The translations under genes and the position numbers were made by a program. From the NCBI GenBank assembly GCA_013396995.1, contig VWZP01006135.1, positions 1-64,000 on the forward strand: a DNA stretch of 64,000 nt, written 5' to 3'. The notes beneath the pieces were generated by a model, which saw only the letters and a program-made list of their open reading frames with translations, ran no database searches and was not told the origin of the DNA. Shown here piece after piece: positions 22,873 through 35,700 of this stretch. How positions within the stretch are numbered: the first letter of the stretch is position 1; each line of letters opens with the position of its first letter. The stretch comes from Dicaeum eximium. Lineage: Eukaryota > Chordata > Aves > Passeriformes > Dicaeidae.

Positions 22873-22917
22873 GAAGGGAAGGGAAGGGAAGGGAAGGGAA
22901 GGGAAGGGAAGGGAAGC
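22873..22917. repeat. (GGAAG)n microsatellite
   Basis: About nine copies of the pentamer GGAAG/AAGGG follow the assembly gap directly. The purine-only strand probably caused the sequencing gap. Confidence 0.92.
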
Positions 22918-23261
22918 TAAGCTGTGTTGGCAGCGCCCCGGGTGCCTTGCGGGCTCTCCCCTCGGAGGGAGCGAGGCAGGAGGCTGCCGCCCCTCAGCGC
23001 CCCGTGAGAGGCTCCTTCAGAACGCGCTGCTGCCCGCGCCTTGGCGTGGGGCCGTTGCCGGGCTCCCCTGCTCGGGTCTGGGATCAGGGAATTGCCTCGC
23101 TGGGATCTCCGGGTGAGGCTTTCCACAGCTCTCCTGAACTTCCTGTTGGTGTGCGCTGTTTGTGGGGAGGGTGGCGGGGCTGCTGCGGGATGTCGCTGTA
23201 ATTCCTCCATCCTCGGCAGGGGCGACAGTCCCACAGTCGGGACTGCCTTAGAGAGCCCAGC

Positions 23262-23440
23262 TTCAGCTGGGTTGGAAAAGCCCTCTAAGGCCAACAAGTC
23301 CAAGCTGTGCTCGTTCTCCACCGGTTCCCCAGCCCAGAGCACCGAGCGCCACGTCCAGGCCTTCCTTGGGCACTTCCAGGGATGGGGGCTCCAACACCGC
23401 CTGGGCAGCCCTTGCCAATGTCCGATGGTCTTAAAACTTG
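23262..23440 (-). mobile_element. CR1 LINE fragment (- strand)
   Basis: 'cagctgggttggaaaagccc', 'gcgccacgtccaggccttcc', 'ttgggcacttccaggga' and 'cgcctgggcagccct' are the characteristic CR1 antisense segments. It lies just upstream of the SWT1 start exon. Confidence 0.8.
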
Positions 23441-23719
23441 GTTATACGACTCAGTATTGAAGGATGCTGGTTTCTGTTTTTTTGCTGGTACAAAATAGGT
23501 GTCTCCGGGAAGGTGTAATTGCTGTAATTTCTGCTCTGGTGTTCCCTGAGATATGAATAATTAACCCTTTTAAGATCTGTTGTGGCTCTGTAATGAGCAA
23601 ACAAAAGAAGACTAATAAAATATTTTTATCTATGCAGTTAAAACTTATTTTTATCTCATCTGGATCTAAAAACTTGACACAAGTAATAAAGATGCCACTT
23701 TTTTTCACAGGATTTGAAG

Positions 23720-26700
23720 ATGTCTAAAAAGAAGCTGAAGAAACTAGCTGAAAAGGAAGTCTCTTCGGATGGCCAGGATGACAAAGTAGGAGCAGAAATA
23801 TTATTACTTTTATTACCTTAATTCAAACTCCCACATTCAAGAGAATATGAATTGTTTAGCAGCCTTGTGGTAGAAGGATGAATCCGGTTTAAAGACAGAG
23901 TCATAAAGAACAGCAGGAGGGTTGAGTTGGGCAGATAAATGTTGTTTTCTTCAGAGGCAGTGAGTAGTATGGTTATCAGAAAATAAGAGACTTTTTCATT
24001 TTAGTGTATCTTTCTGTTTGAGGAAATTTGGGTTTAATACTGGTACTGAAACCAGTGCTGTTTTCTTGGACTGTTCTGTATCTTAGATCATATATCCTAA
24101 TTTTCTGATTAACCACAAGTTGTACTTCACAGCATTTTGGTGAGCAACTCTCAAATATTTCCTTCTAGCCACTGAGACATAAATTAATGACCAAAATGCT
24201 CAGCATATTTTTGTACATACTTGTATTTAGCGAGTCAGCTTTCAATGAATCATGTGTAAAATGCAGGTGCTACAGGAGTTGTCACCTTTTGGTCATACTT
24301 GTGTGTAGCTTCCTATTATTTTTTATTGTTTATGTCCACTTCTAACAAGTTATTTACTCTCAGAAGTGCAATACATGGTTGATAAATCAGTAGCTTAATA
24401 AATCCACACTTAGATTTTTTCCCATTGGATTTTGCAAGGAATATGTATAAAATAAGAGAGCTTTTACCTGTCTTCTCAAAAATGTTTTGCAAGTGTTAAT
24501 AAATGAGCATGATTATGGCCTTCTAAACTGAATTATTCATGTTAGAAGCTTTCAGATTATAGACAAAATGTTGTTCAAAGTCAAATGTTTGTAACTATTA
24601 TTTCTTCCACTGAATTCCTTACTATTATTCAATTTGTCTTTTAAAATCAACTTGTCCTAAGGTGCTTTATTGATTTGGGTTTTTTTATTTCTATAACACA
24701 AAGGGTAAACACTTGGCTTAAAACCTAGCCATTGTAGCTTATTGCCATTGCTAATGCCTCACCAGTTTGAAGAATACAGCTTTTAATAGCAAAAAGATAA
24801 GGAAATCTCTAATAGGAGCAAGTGTCCAGCATGGGTAGGAGGTGTCTTGTACCCCAAACTGATAGTGCTGGGAGGAGAGGAACAGTGAGAAAATCTGCTT
24901 ATGATGATTAAATCAAGTGAAAACTTTTGAGAAAAGGAGGAGGTAGGTTGAAAAGAAATACTAAAAAATGTCATGAAAACTCGTGGCTGTTGGAGAATAG
25001 GCCTTGAAGAGAGAAATGAATAACTGAGCAGCTGGAAATGGGTTTGTTATCACCAGAAGTTGTCCCAGCAGCATCATGAGCTCCACCTGCCCCAAGAGAG
25101 CTCCTTCACTGCTTTCCAGCTGGTGGGGTGCAAGAGTCAGTCTGAAAATCCCCCATTTTTGGCCCAAGATCATCTCCAAGGAGTGAGACCACTCGGAGGG
25201 AGGCCCTGGCCTGGCTGAGGCAGGAGGACTGCCAAGGAATGTTGCGTACATTGCAAACTGTACCTGCTGAGAACTGGTACTGCTGGTACTGATAAGGAAA
25301 TCGGTGCTAGCCACAGTGGGCTGTTTACCTAGTGCCTGTTTCTTAGGGCAATTATCTCTACATTAGATGGTCATCAATCTCCTCTGCTTTTGGCCCCGTG
25401 CCTTTTGCTTTGTAAAAGACTATAAAAATGCACCCTGAACTCGCCTTCCCTCGAGATCTCTCCAACAGACAGAAAACCCTGCATCAAGGCTGGGCAGACT
25501 TCAGTGTTGGTAGTTATAATCTCCCTTACTCCTTATTTTTCTCTATACTTTGTTTTCTTGTCTTTCCCCTCTATCACATACTAGTGCTGATGAGCACTCA
25601 ATAAAGTTCATTTTGCTGTTTTGAGTCCCTGGTGTGCTGATTACCTTTTGTACTCTGAGATCAAATCAAAGAACCATCATGAATCCCACCTTGTGGATTG
25701 TGACATGGGGACAGCAGGGAGGTACATGTGACCCCGAGGGGAGCCTTTGGAATTGTCTGTTATTCTGGGGTTTTTTTGCATTGCTGGTATTGGTCCTGCA
25801 GCTCCAGAGCCAACCACAGGCAGAAGTTCTCAGAACTGCCTTAATTTAGGACTCCCCTGGTTTCTGCAAGCCTTTGATTTTTGCATTAAGTGCTCTCTAG
25901 TGTGGAAGTAAACCAGCTAAGGCCTCTCTAGGTAGGAAAAATCACTGCAGCAGTGACCTAATGGCCTCACTGAGTCAGCATGCCCCAGTTATTAAAGGAG
26001 TGAATTATTTGTGAAAGGATGAACTGTCTGGAGCTAATCCAAAATAATCCATGTGTTACTCTGTTGTAATTTCCTACACCCTGCTGTGGTTCTGGGAAAA
26101 CTGAGTAGTATAACCCAGAGTTGTATAAAAACTACATGTGAACACATGGTTTTACCTGAATTGATGTGAATTGATCATGGTAGGAATGTTATTACTATCT
26201 CAGATCTGTAGTTGTCACTGCTGTAGTGGACCCTGTTGAATCACTTTGTAAGCATTAAAGTGCTCCATGGTTAAATCATGAAGTGCTGCTAAACCCTTTG
26301 CACCCCTATCTTTGCATGCACATCCTTGCCACCTTTTGACAGTGTTTCTCTAAGCAGCCAAACCACCCAGTTTTGACATTGTCTTATAAAGGTTGTTTTT
26401 TTTTTAACTGCAGTTTCCTCTGTAAGCCCCTGAATTTTTTTTTCTTTCAGAACTCTGAAGACACAAGATCTTACAAGCACACCATGAAAGGAGAATCAGA
26501 AATTCAGAGGTAAATCCTCAATCTGTCATTAAATAGAACTACTTAAAAATATAATAATCACAGACCATTTAATGCTGAACTGCAGACTTTTTTCAACCTG
26601 TTCACCAAATAAGATATGGTATTTTAACCAGTCTTTCTTTGGATATTTTAAACCTAGGGTACAGTAAATATAATAACTGAGTATTTTCTCTGCTCTTATA

Positions 26701-29700
26701 AGAAAGTTTACTAATAATTTTTCATACAGTTCACAATTTCTGTAGAATGTTACTGTATTCCCCTCCACTGTTCCTTTTCCAAGTTCCCCAGTCAGTGCAG
26801 GATAAACAGTTTGAAAGCTGTGTGTGTTTTGGCACTGTGTAACCAAGCTGACCTTTTATGTGACACACCTCCTTTTATCACTGAACTGCTGTTAAGACTT
26901 ATCTGTATGATAAGAAGAAACTCAACCGTGTAGGCTGTCTCTCAAACCAACAGTGAATGCAGAAAAAGCTTTTTCTTCATTGTCTTGAAGCTAAAACAGC
27001 TGTACAGTGGAGAAAGGTAAATCCAAAATATGCTGTATCGAAGTATTTTGAAGGACAACTGTTGCTTCAAGTTCACATTTAAGAATAGGGTGTTCATAAA
27101 TGCTTAACTCTGTCTCAGTCAAATGCAGGTGCCTTTTTTGTTGCTCTTTTCTATTAAGTGAGCTAAATTGCATTACTTTGTTCATAATGTTTCTGTAGGT
27201 CCAAACCAGAGAAAGATGGGCATGAGAAGAAGCGACACCGAAGTTCTCACACTTCTCACGATGCAGATGGAAGATCCCGGGAAAAATCTCCGAAGAGAAG
27301 CAAAACCCCAGATGGTTCTTCAATTCAAACTGAAAAGCAGAAGAAACTAGTGATCCAGTTTAAACCCAAAGAAATCAAACATGGCAAAACCACCCGCACT
27401 CCTGATGTGGTGACTGCCAGCAAGGAAAGAAGTCGCTTTGATGGAAAAGAAGGAAAAAGGCTCTGGCACAGCTTTGAACTTCAGAGGGACAAGGCTCTGA
27501 AGAAAAAGAGAGAGAAAGCTGAACTCCGTAAACTCAAGCTAAAAGCAGAACAAGTTATGATAGAAAAGTTTAAGTCCTCTGTGTGCGAGGTACCACATAA
27601 AAAGGCAGAGGGCTCAAAAAAGCAGAGTGAAGATGTCAGAATTCCCAAAAAGCCACCTGACAGCTCTGCAGGGACTAGGCATGGTGATAGGCCTGCCAAT
27701 AAGGAGCCAAGTGCATTATCTAGCTTCTGGGAAGAAGAGGAGGAAGAAGAAGATAAGGACTTTGCTGTGAAAAAGAGGTACACGAGTAAACACAGATCAT
27801 CACACTCCTCATCTGAAACTCCGCCACGATGGGACTCTCGGAAGTGCAAAAAACACGGCGCTGGTTCTCCTAAAGCTCCTGAGCACTCAGGAACTAAAGA
27901 AGGAGACTTGGAAGCCACAGCAGTGTGTTTTAAGCAGGTAATGAAAACCCCATTCTTTGTATTACGTAGATGTTTCAGGATGGTTTCTTAATGGCAGATT
28001 TACATGAGCAGACTGTCTTCTTACAGAATCCAGCCAGGTTTCATAGCTAACTAGGTGGATTTTTCTGATCCTAATGTAAACCTTGTTTCCATGTTCCTCA
28101 GCTAAATGTTAAACAGACCAGAAGAGTAAAGGTCTTGGATGTTGGGACTGTGTCTGCACAGATGCTTCCATGTCTTTGCTTTGCTGCTGGGGGTGTGGAA
28201 TACTTCAGATTAGCTATAAATCAGCTGATTTTTTGTTTTGAGCTGATATGGTTATTTAATTTTTTGAATGAATAAACTGAACCAATGAAAACTTGCTGCC
28301 AGACAGAGCATTGCTAGCGGAGTGATGCCAGGAGAGCTTGGGGTGGATGTGGGACTAAATTGGTATGTGTGCTGCAGAACTTCCCTTTTATCTGTGACAG
28401 GTTTTTTGTAAGCTCAGGTTGCAGTGCAGAGCCAAACAGGCTGGATCTTGAGCATGGGGTTATTGGCTGTTGTTCTGGTGTAAATGCCCAGCATCTTTGG
28501 AGATTCCAGTTTGTGTTACGGTAGAGGGAGTGTTTTGTGTGTATGCTGAGAGTTACTATGTGCAAAGCTGGGGAGTCATTGAGGTTGGAAGGCACCTCTG
28601 GAGATCGTCCAGTCCAGCCCCCTTGCTCAAGCAGGGTCAGCCAGAGCTTGGTGCCCAGGACAAAGGATAGAGACTCCACAACCTCTCTGGGCAGCCTGGT
28701 CAAGCACCTTCAATGTAAAAAAATGTGGGGGGGGTTAATGTTCAGATGGAATTTGCTGTGTAATCCACTGTTATTTATTTAAAAGAAAGCCATGCATCGA
28801 AGCCCTATTAAAATGATACTGTAGATGCTAATAACTGTAGTTTATAACTGTTTATAAACTGTGTAGTTTATAACTATAGTTTAGGAACTGTAGTTTCCTA
28901 TTCACTTGGGAATACCCAGTGTTCTCTAAAAAGCTCTCTAAGACACGTGTTGTTCTTCTGTTCCTGCTTGTTTCTAGAATGTTGAGGTCCCATGCACATC
29001 TGACTCCTACCAGGGAGGTGAGGTCAGAAAGCCTGTGCCTGTCCCAGAGGTGAGTGAGAGACTTGTTTAACACTGGAGGGCTGTATTCTAAAATTCCTGA
29101 TGTGGGGATCCCTTGTACCTCGGTATTCCTTGATATTTTGTGATGTTGGTAGAGTGTGTGTTTGTGGTGTTTTTAATTCTCCCTACAGAGCTCTGAAGAC
29201 TTTCCACCCCTTCAAGACAGTCAGAACTCAGAAGCAGACCAAGAGGTTGGTAATGCTTTCATTTAACACTTCTGTGTTGTCTTAAAGACCAAGGGCACCG
29301 AGGTTGTGTAACTGGACAATTCCATGACCTTTCCTAGTATTTGACATTGTTGACTCATGATCTACACTCAAATGTGGAGCATTTATTTGAGAAGCTAAGC
29401 AAACTTGCTGAAGTGCTGCTAATCAGGAACTTTGTGAGATACAGAGTGTCTTTCTGTTACCATGTGCAACAAAAGGGCCTTCATAGTTGCTCACGTGCTC
29501 CAGCTATGTAATTTTTCATCCTTTAACCTTTTAGTTAGAAGAGAGACATATTTCTTTAACAAGTCCTGTTAGGAAACTTGCAGTTTCTGTAGCAAAAAAA
29601 TACAGCAAAGTTTTTGAATAGCATGTAGAAAGGTCATAAATCTTGCTAGGCCATATTTTAGATGTCTTTAGTGCAGCATATGCAGAAGTTCTCATGGATT

Positions 29701-32700
29701 TACATTTCCTTACTGACTTAAAGTTTTTCAGACATTGTTTTGAGGCAATTTTAACAGCTTTAATGCAAAGGTATCTTTTTGGGGAATAATTATGAAGTGA
29801 TTCCTTCCAATGGATTGCACACATGCACACTTCTCACTGTAGATGCAGATAGTTGAAGACTTGCATGTTGCTCGTGTGGAGAAGAGGATGGCCCTGTCCG
29901 TAGTACAGACCTGTGGAGAACTTACAAGCATGGAGATAGATCTTCCAGAACAGGATTTAAATATTTCTGCTGGTATGTCATGATTGGATCTACTTTGCTC
30001 TCTAGTTGCACCAAGTAATTACAGTTATTGATGGTCTGAGTAGGGAGCACACAACTGATTATTTCTGCTGATTGCTCTTTTCTCTTCTACTTTCCCCTAG
30101 GGGCTTTTAGTTCTGGTCTGAACATCCTAGTGGTGATTGACACAAATATAATGATTAGTCACCTTGAGTTTGTGAGATCCCTGAAATCTGAGGATATACC
30201 AGGTATGTAAATATGTTCTGATGAGTAAAACATTGTAAGAAAAACAGATGCTGTAAGAGTTTCAGGCTACCTAAAGGAAACCAAGCCCTCGGCTCCTTCA
30301 AAAGGCAGCAGGTTTCATGCAGAGGCAGAAGGCACACACTTGAGAGCCTGTTTCTGTGAACCCAAAAAAGCTGCATCCTAGGGAAACCTAAGCTGTGGAA
30401 GCAGAACCAGCTGTGCTTATAATAAGCCCATGTACCTGCAGAGAATCTTGGCAGATATTCCCAGGAATATGCTTGAATTCTTAGTGGTAAATAAGTCTTA
30501 ACCCTTTCTAAGAATGTAATTTAAGCATTTAACCCCTTACTAGTGATAGCTCTGTTTCCTAGTGTCCTTTTAGCATTTCTTTTTCTAGAAATATAAAACA
30601 ATCTAAAAAGTGTTGAGCAGTCAGTCAGTGCTTTGTTTCTGTCTTGGTAAAGGTGGCAGAACTGAGCAATTTCTCAGGAATTCAGAATGCAGAGCCTGGC
30701 TTTAATATCTGCCTCTGATATTCTGGGAAGCTGATGGTTATTTAATGTTTGCAGGATTAGGATCATGCATGTCAGTTCTTGGTAGGCACATCTGGAATCT
30801 GTCAGAATGCTTAGGGTGCTTTGATGCTTTCAGCTAATGCATACACTTATTCCAGCCACCTGGAAAATACCTTTCCTTAGGGCCTGAGTGATTTTCAGGA
30901 GTGTGTCAGACTATTTCTTCTCCCAGGTTAGGAATGCTTTGTCTTACGTACACTGAGATACCTGTTTAGCATATTGCAACTCCCAGTTTCTGGTCCTGCA
31001 CCAGACCCACTATGTTGAGAAGGCTGCTGATTCCCCGCCTATTTATTGCAGAGCAGGTGGTTATTAAATGCATTTTTTTCAAATTTCTGTTCTCATAATG
31101 TGAATGAGAAAGAAAATGGTTGAAATATTTGTCATGGGGGGACCAACACAGCAGTCATTAAACTTCTGATTTACCCTGTATTTCATATAAAAGCTTGAAA
31201 GTTCAGCCCATACTTACCTACAAATAAAACCATGGTCCAATATCCACACTTCCTGTTCCTGGTTTAGGAGTGCTGGTTGGCAAAGAACACAAGCCCTTGA
31301 TGCTTTTTTTTGCTGCTTGTTTTGGCACAGTGACTGCTGTGCTCACTCAGGTGTGTGAAACTGCTGTTTCACCTTGCTGCAACATCTTACAGTGGGGCTG
31401 TGCCAAGATAATTGCTGCAAATATGTGTTATAATGTTGTAAAGTATTCTGCTGATTAAAATTGTGTCTCCCTTTTGTTTGTCTAGTACTGTCACTTCTCT
31501 ATATAATCAGTGCAGTGCCAGATTGAGGTTGGATTAGAAAGAGGGAAGTCAGCCTTTTTGAGCTCTTTTTCAAATGCTAGGTTCTCTTGAGCAAGGACTA
31601 TGAAAACTACTGGCAAAAAGGTTTGAACTTGCATAAATATGGTGCTTGAATTGAAATTTCTCTATAATAGTTTGTGATGCTTCTGCAAATACCTTTGTTT
31701 ATTGGTGGTGTTTTTTTTTTCTTCCAGGAGTTGATAGACTTGCATTAATAATTCCCTGGGTCGTCCTACAAGAGCTGGACAACTTGAAGAAAGGGAAAAT
31801 GCTGCAACATGTTCGGGACAAAGCTATCCCTGCAGTGCAGTTCATCTACAAGTGTCTCAAGAACCAGGATTCCAAACTGTGGGGGCAGTCCATGCAGCTG
31901 GCTTCTCAAAAAATGTGTAATACATGTGCAATCCATTTGTGCTGGGTACTTCATCCTTGCACTTCACCTGGTAGTGATCTTAGAATTCTGAGTTTAATGG
32001 AGACTTCTTCACTGTCCTGTTGGCTAATTAAAATGAGCTAATTTCTTACAGCAGCCTTCAGAGTGTATCCAAGGCTGTGGCATGCGAATGTCTTCACTAT
32101 CTATTGTTTTACCAGCTGTTTCTCACTTTCACCTTACACTTGTGTCCTTGTGTGGGGAGGGATAAATGTACAAAGAGCACCATGAGTGCACTGAGGTGTC
32201 TGTGAGGCTGAGTTGTACCCACATCCTTGAGCTGTGTCTGCACTGCCTTTGCAGATGGGCTGAGTGACGAGAACAATGACGACCGTGTCCTGCAGTGCTG
32301 CCTGCAATACCAGAAGCTCTTCCCACAAGCTCTTGTTGTCCTCTGCACGTGAGTTCCTGGGTGCCCTTAGCTCTCCTGCCACACTGCTTTCAAATCAGGG
32401 CTTAAAGAAAGAGAGTTTCTGAGTAAGCTCTTGGAAGGGCAATCACCCTCTTAAAAGCTAGAGTAGAAGGGTATAATAAACCACTACAACTGGGGATGGA
32501 ATCACCTTCATGAGCTTGAGGCCTGAAATAGAATTCAGCTTCCTCAATAGTCAATTTTAAAACTGGTTAAAGCATGGGTTTCTCAGATTTTATTCTGGTT
32601 CCTTGTAAAAATATTGCTGAAGTCACAAAATAAAAAAAAACCACGTGAATTAAGGATTAAGATCCAGTTAGAAACTTTATCCCTGTTCCCAGCCAGGTGA

Positions 32701-35700
32701 ACAGAAGCAAAGAAGGGGTTAATCTTAGAAAGAGGGAAGCTGGGGATGGATTTGCTGCTGTTCCTGTTTGTGAGGATAGCAGCTGACCTCTGGGTATTGA
32801 TTCTGAATTTGATATGAGCAGGTGAAGCCAGCTTGAAGGACTAATACTCCTTGGCTCTACTTGCTCTGGTCTTGGCTAGAACCAGTTCCTGCACAGTTCA
32901 ATGAGTGGGGTTAAAACTCTGGGCACCATTTGGGCTACTCAAATTGACATAGGTGGCTGCTGAAAATGCAGTTTCAGTTACAGTATTCACAGGGTAGTGG
33001 TGGTGTTTTAAGGTTTCACTGATCAAAAAACAGGAGGTGGCTTCAAAACTGGTTTTCATCCAAAAATCCCTTTATCCTCTACCAACATAAGCAATGGGAA
33101 TTTTTGAGAAAGTACTGGAATGCAACTTTGTCCTGGATTTTTAAAGTAGTTCTGCTGGAGCAGAACCTCAGAGTGGCATCTGGGATAATGATTTGGCCAG
33201 CAGAGTAGTTAAAAAGGGTCTCAACAAGGAGAATTAACTGTAGCCATCAAAATAAGATGGTACTGTCTTAAAATTATTGCCTGGTTTGCTTTCTGAGATC
33301 ATGGCAACTAAGCACCACTGCTGTAGTAATTATAGCTATTGTTTCCTTAAACCTAGACCCTGAAACACTTTTCAGTATGTTTCTCATTTTTACTTAATTT
33401 TCCAGTTTAATTTTTTTAACTGCTTCTAATTGCTTGAGAAACAGAACTTCATCTATACAATGAAGTTCACAAAGTAAGTTTTCCAAATACAGTTTTTTTC
33501 AGTGTGCTGCTTTTATTCTTTTTTTGACAACAATTAATTCTTTTCTAGGGACGATAAAAATTTGTGTAATAAAGCCATTGTGAGTGAGGTCAAGGCATTC
33601 TGCAAAGCTGATCTGGTGACTGCTCTGCAGAATGTGAATGCAAACAGGCCCCAGAACTTTGAGGAGCTGCAGCAGCCAAAGCAGGGTGAGTCTGTGGAAT
33701 ATGCTGGTTTGTGAGTTTGTAAAAATCAGTGGGGTAGAGGAAGAACAGTTGCTACTATACCTTCAGTTTTCCTATGCTTTGAATACTTAGGCATGTTTTT
33801 TGTTTGGGGAAGGTTTTTTGAAAGGTTTTCTGAAAGTTCGAGACCCTAATTAAACCATCTGTGTCAGAGTTCTAGGAAATTCAAGTATGACATATTTTTA
33901 TTTTATAGAAAAAACCACTGCATTAATTTCCTGTGCTTAAGAGTAATTTAAAAGGTGTTGTGAACTTTTTGGGACTGAAGGAGGTTTTTTCATTTTTCCA
34001 AAGATACAACTACAGCTTATAGAGCTCAGAAATGATCCTCTTGTGTTTGCTGATAACCCTGCTGGCTGTATATGATCTAAGTTATTTAAGGAAAAAAGGA
34101 ATGTGAAGTAAGATCACTAATGAGTAATACTCTGGGGAAATTAACCTTCTTGGTTAGTAGCTCTTAATTAAAAATACACACAGTACAAGTGGGTATAACT
34201 AGAAATACTTGAAACTTAATTAGGTGTAGCATATCTGCTTTATAAACTAAAATGCAGTCTGTCTTTATTTATGGGGACAAGTTCTTCATGTACCATCAAT
34301 ATGAATTGGATATAAAGCCAGTTTCAATAAATACCTTTTGTGTCATTGGTTTGACAGATACAGAATTTGGGAAGACAAGAGGTGATGGTGGTTGCACTGC
34401 ACAATTCCCAAATGTGCTTCCAGACCTTGAAAGGAACTTAGGAGAAGCTTTGTCTTGTATTTTGGAGACTGAAATGAAACTTGCATTTGGAAACCTGTGG
34501 ATGGAGGTGGTTTCTTACATCATCTTACTTGGTATTTTGATTATTGAGAGGTTTGAATGTCCTTGGTATTTTATTGCTATTAATACCTGTGCCAGTCCAA
34601 ACCCAAGTCATCCAGGTCCCTGATACCATTGACAGGTAACAGCTCAGTGTTCACTTCTAATATTTCATTTTATAGCAAGATTATCCTGTTTGACCACTAG
34701 TGTGCAACATGTGCAGCATTTTAATATAATTTTAATGTCACAGTAACTGGAGTGCTGGTTTTTAAATGTGAAGTTTCAGAATTCTTTTTATTAGCGGCAT
34801 TAAAATTCTATTTCAGCTTTTCTAGTCAAGTAAATCCCTGCACTGTAAATACATCTGCAAGAAATCATTCCATCATGTTCTGTATAATATCAGGGCATTT
34901 GTTGCAGGCATTTCTCCCCCATCAGAACTGATGTGGATAAAACTGTTTACAGCTAAATTGATTCCAGTGCAGATACAGAATGACAAGGGTACTAATGAGA
35001 ACCTCTGAAGACACTTGGAAAAGTGTGGTTTGCAGAAGATAAATACCCATGTATAGGGCACTTTCAAATCGTCCATGCTTTACTTTAGATTCCATTTCAT
35101 AGCTGGTGGGGGGTTGTTAGAAGTTTAAATTTATTGCAGATAAGCCTCTGTGGCTTTAAAAATCCCCCAAAATCATGGGGTGACTGTTTCCCAAACTGCC
35201 CTGATTAGCTGCTAAGCTTTTAATCACTTCTCTATTCACTTAAATTGCTTTAAACATATCTTCAAACACTGGTTTCATTGATAGTAGCAAATTCCCAATT
35301 TTTTTGCAATACATGTATTTTACTTCATGTATAAATATTACAGTGTTTTATTTTGTAACAGTATTGGAAAATTAAAGGCATATTTACTGTTGTTTTTCTT
35401 GTTACTGTTGGCTTTTGTGTACAAGTAACTCATTAGATCAGTTTTGACACAAATCAAATGTATTAAGAGTTTTTGAGGAATGGGGAACCACAAATCATGA
35501 GACTGATTGATTGTGCATTGTTTCTGAATGAGCATCACTGTTTAACCTATGGTGCTGATGAATGCAATCTTTATTAATAGATAAACTTGTTTAAATGTGG
35601 ACATGGTCTTATTTTTGAGGAATTACTGAAATTCTCCTTCAGCAGTCACAAATCATCACATTCTTGAAGAACAGAGCAGTTGTGGAATGTGTAGGAATAT

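Larger units (their letters stand above)
22260..23120. promoter_or_regulatory. Bidirectional CpG-rich promoter region of TRMT1L and SWT1
   Basis: The stretch is rich in G+C and CpG, unlike the AT-rich introns on either side. It lies between the divergent first exons of TRMT1L (-) and SWT1 (+). It covers the TRMT1L first exon and its donor (GTGAGA read from 22706). Two donor-like sites for a noncoding SWT1 first exon are CGGG|GTGAGG at 22804 and CGG|GTGAGG at 23113. The head-to-head arrangement is conserved in mammals. I see no clear TATA box. Exact start sites cannot be read from sequence. Confidence 0.7.

Noticed and set aside
22917..23342. Open frame of 141 codons on the - strand upstream of TRMT1L
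   Set aside because: It lies upstream of the TRMT1L first exon in CpG-rich DNA and partly within a CR1 fragment. It does not join the TRMT1L frame.
34252..34357. Extension of the SWT1 exon upstream of 34358 (open frame from 34252)
   Set aside because: A good acceptor (ttgacag) at 34357 and phase with the previous exon show the upstream part is intron.
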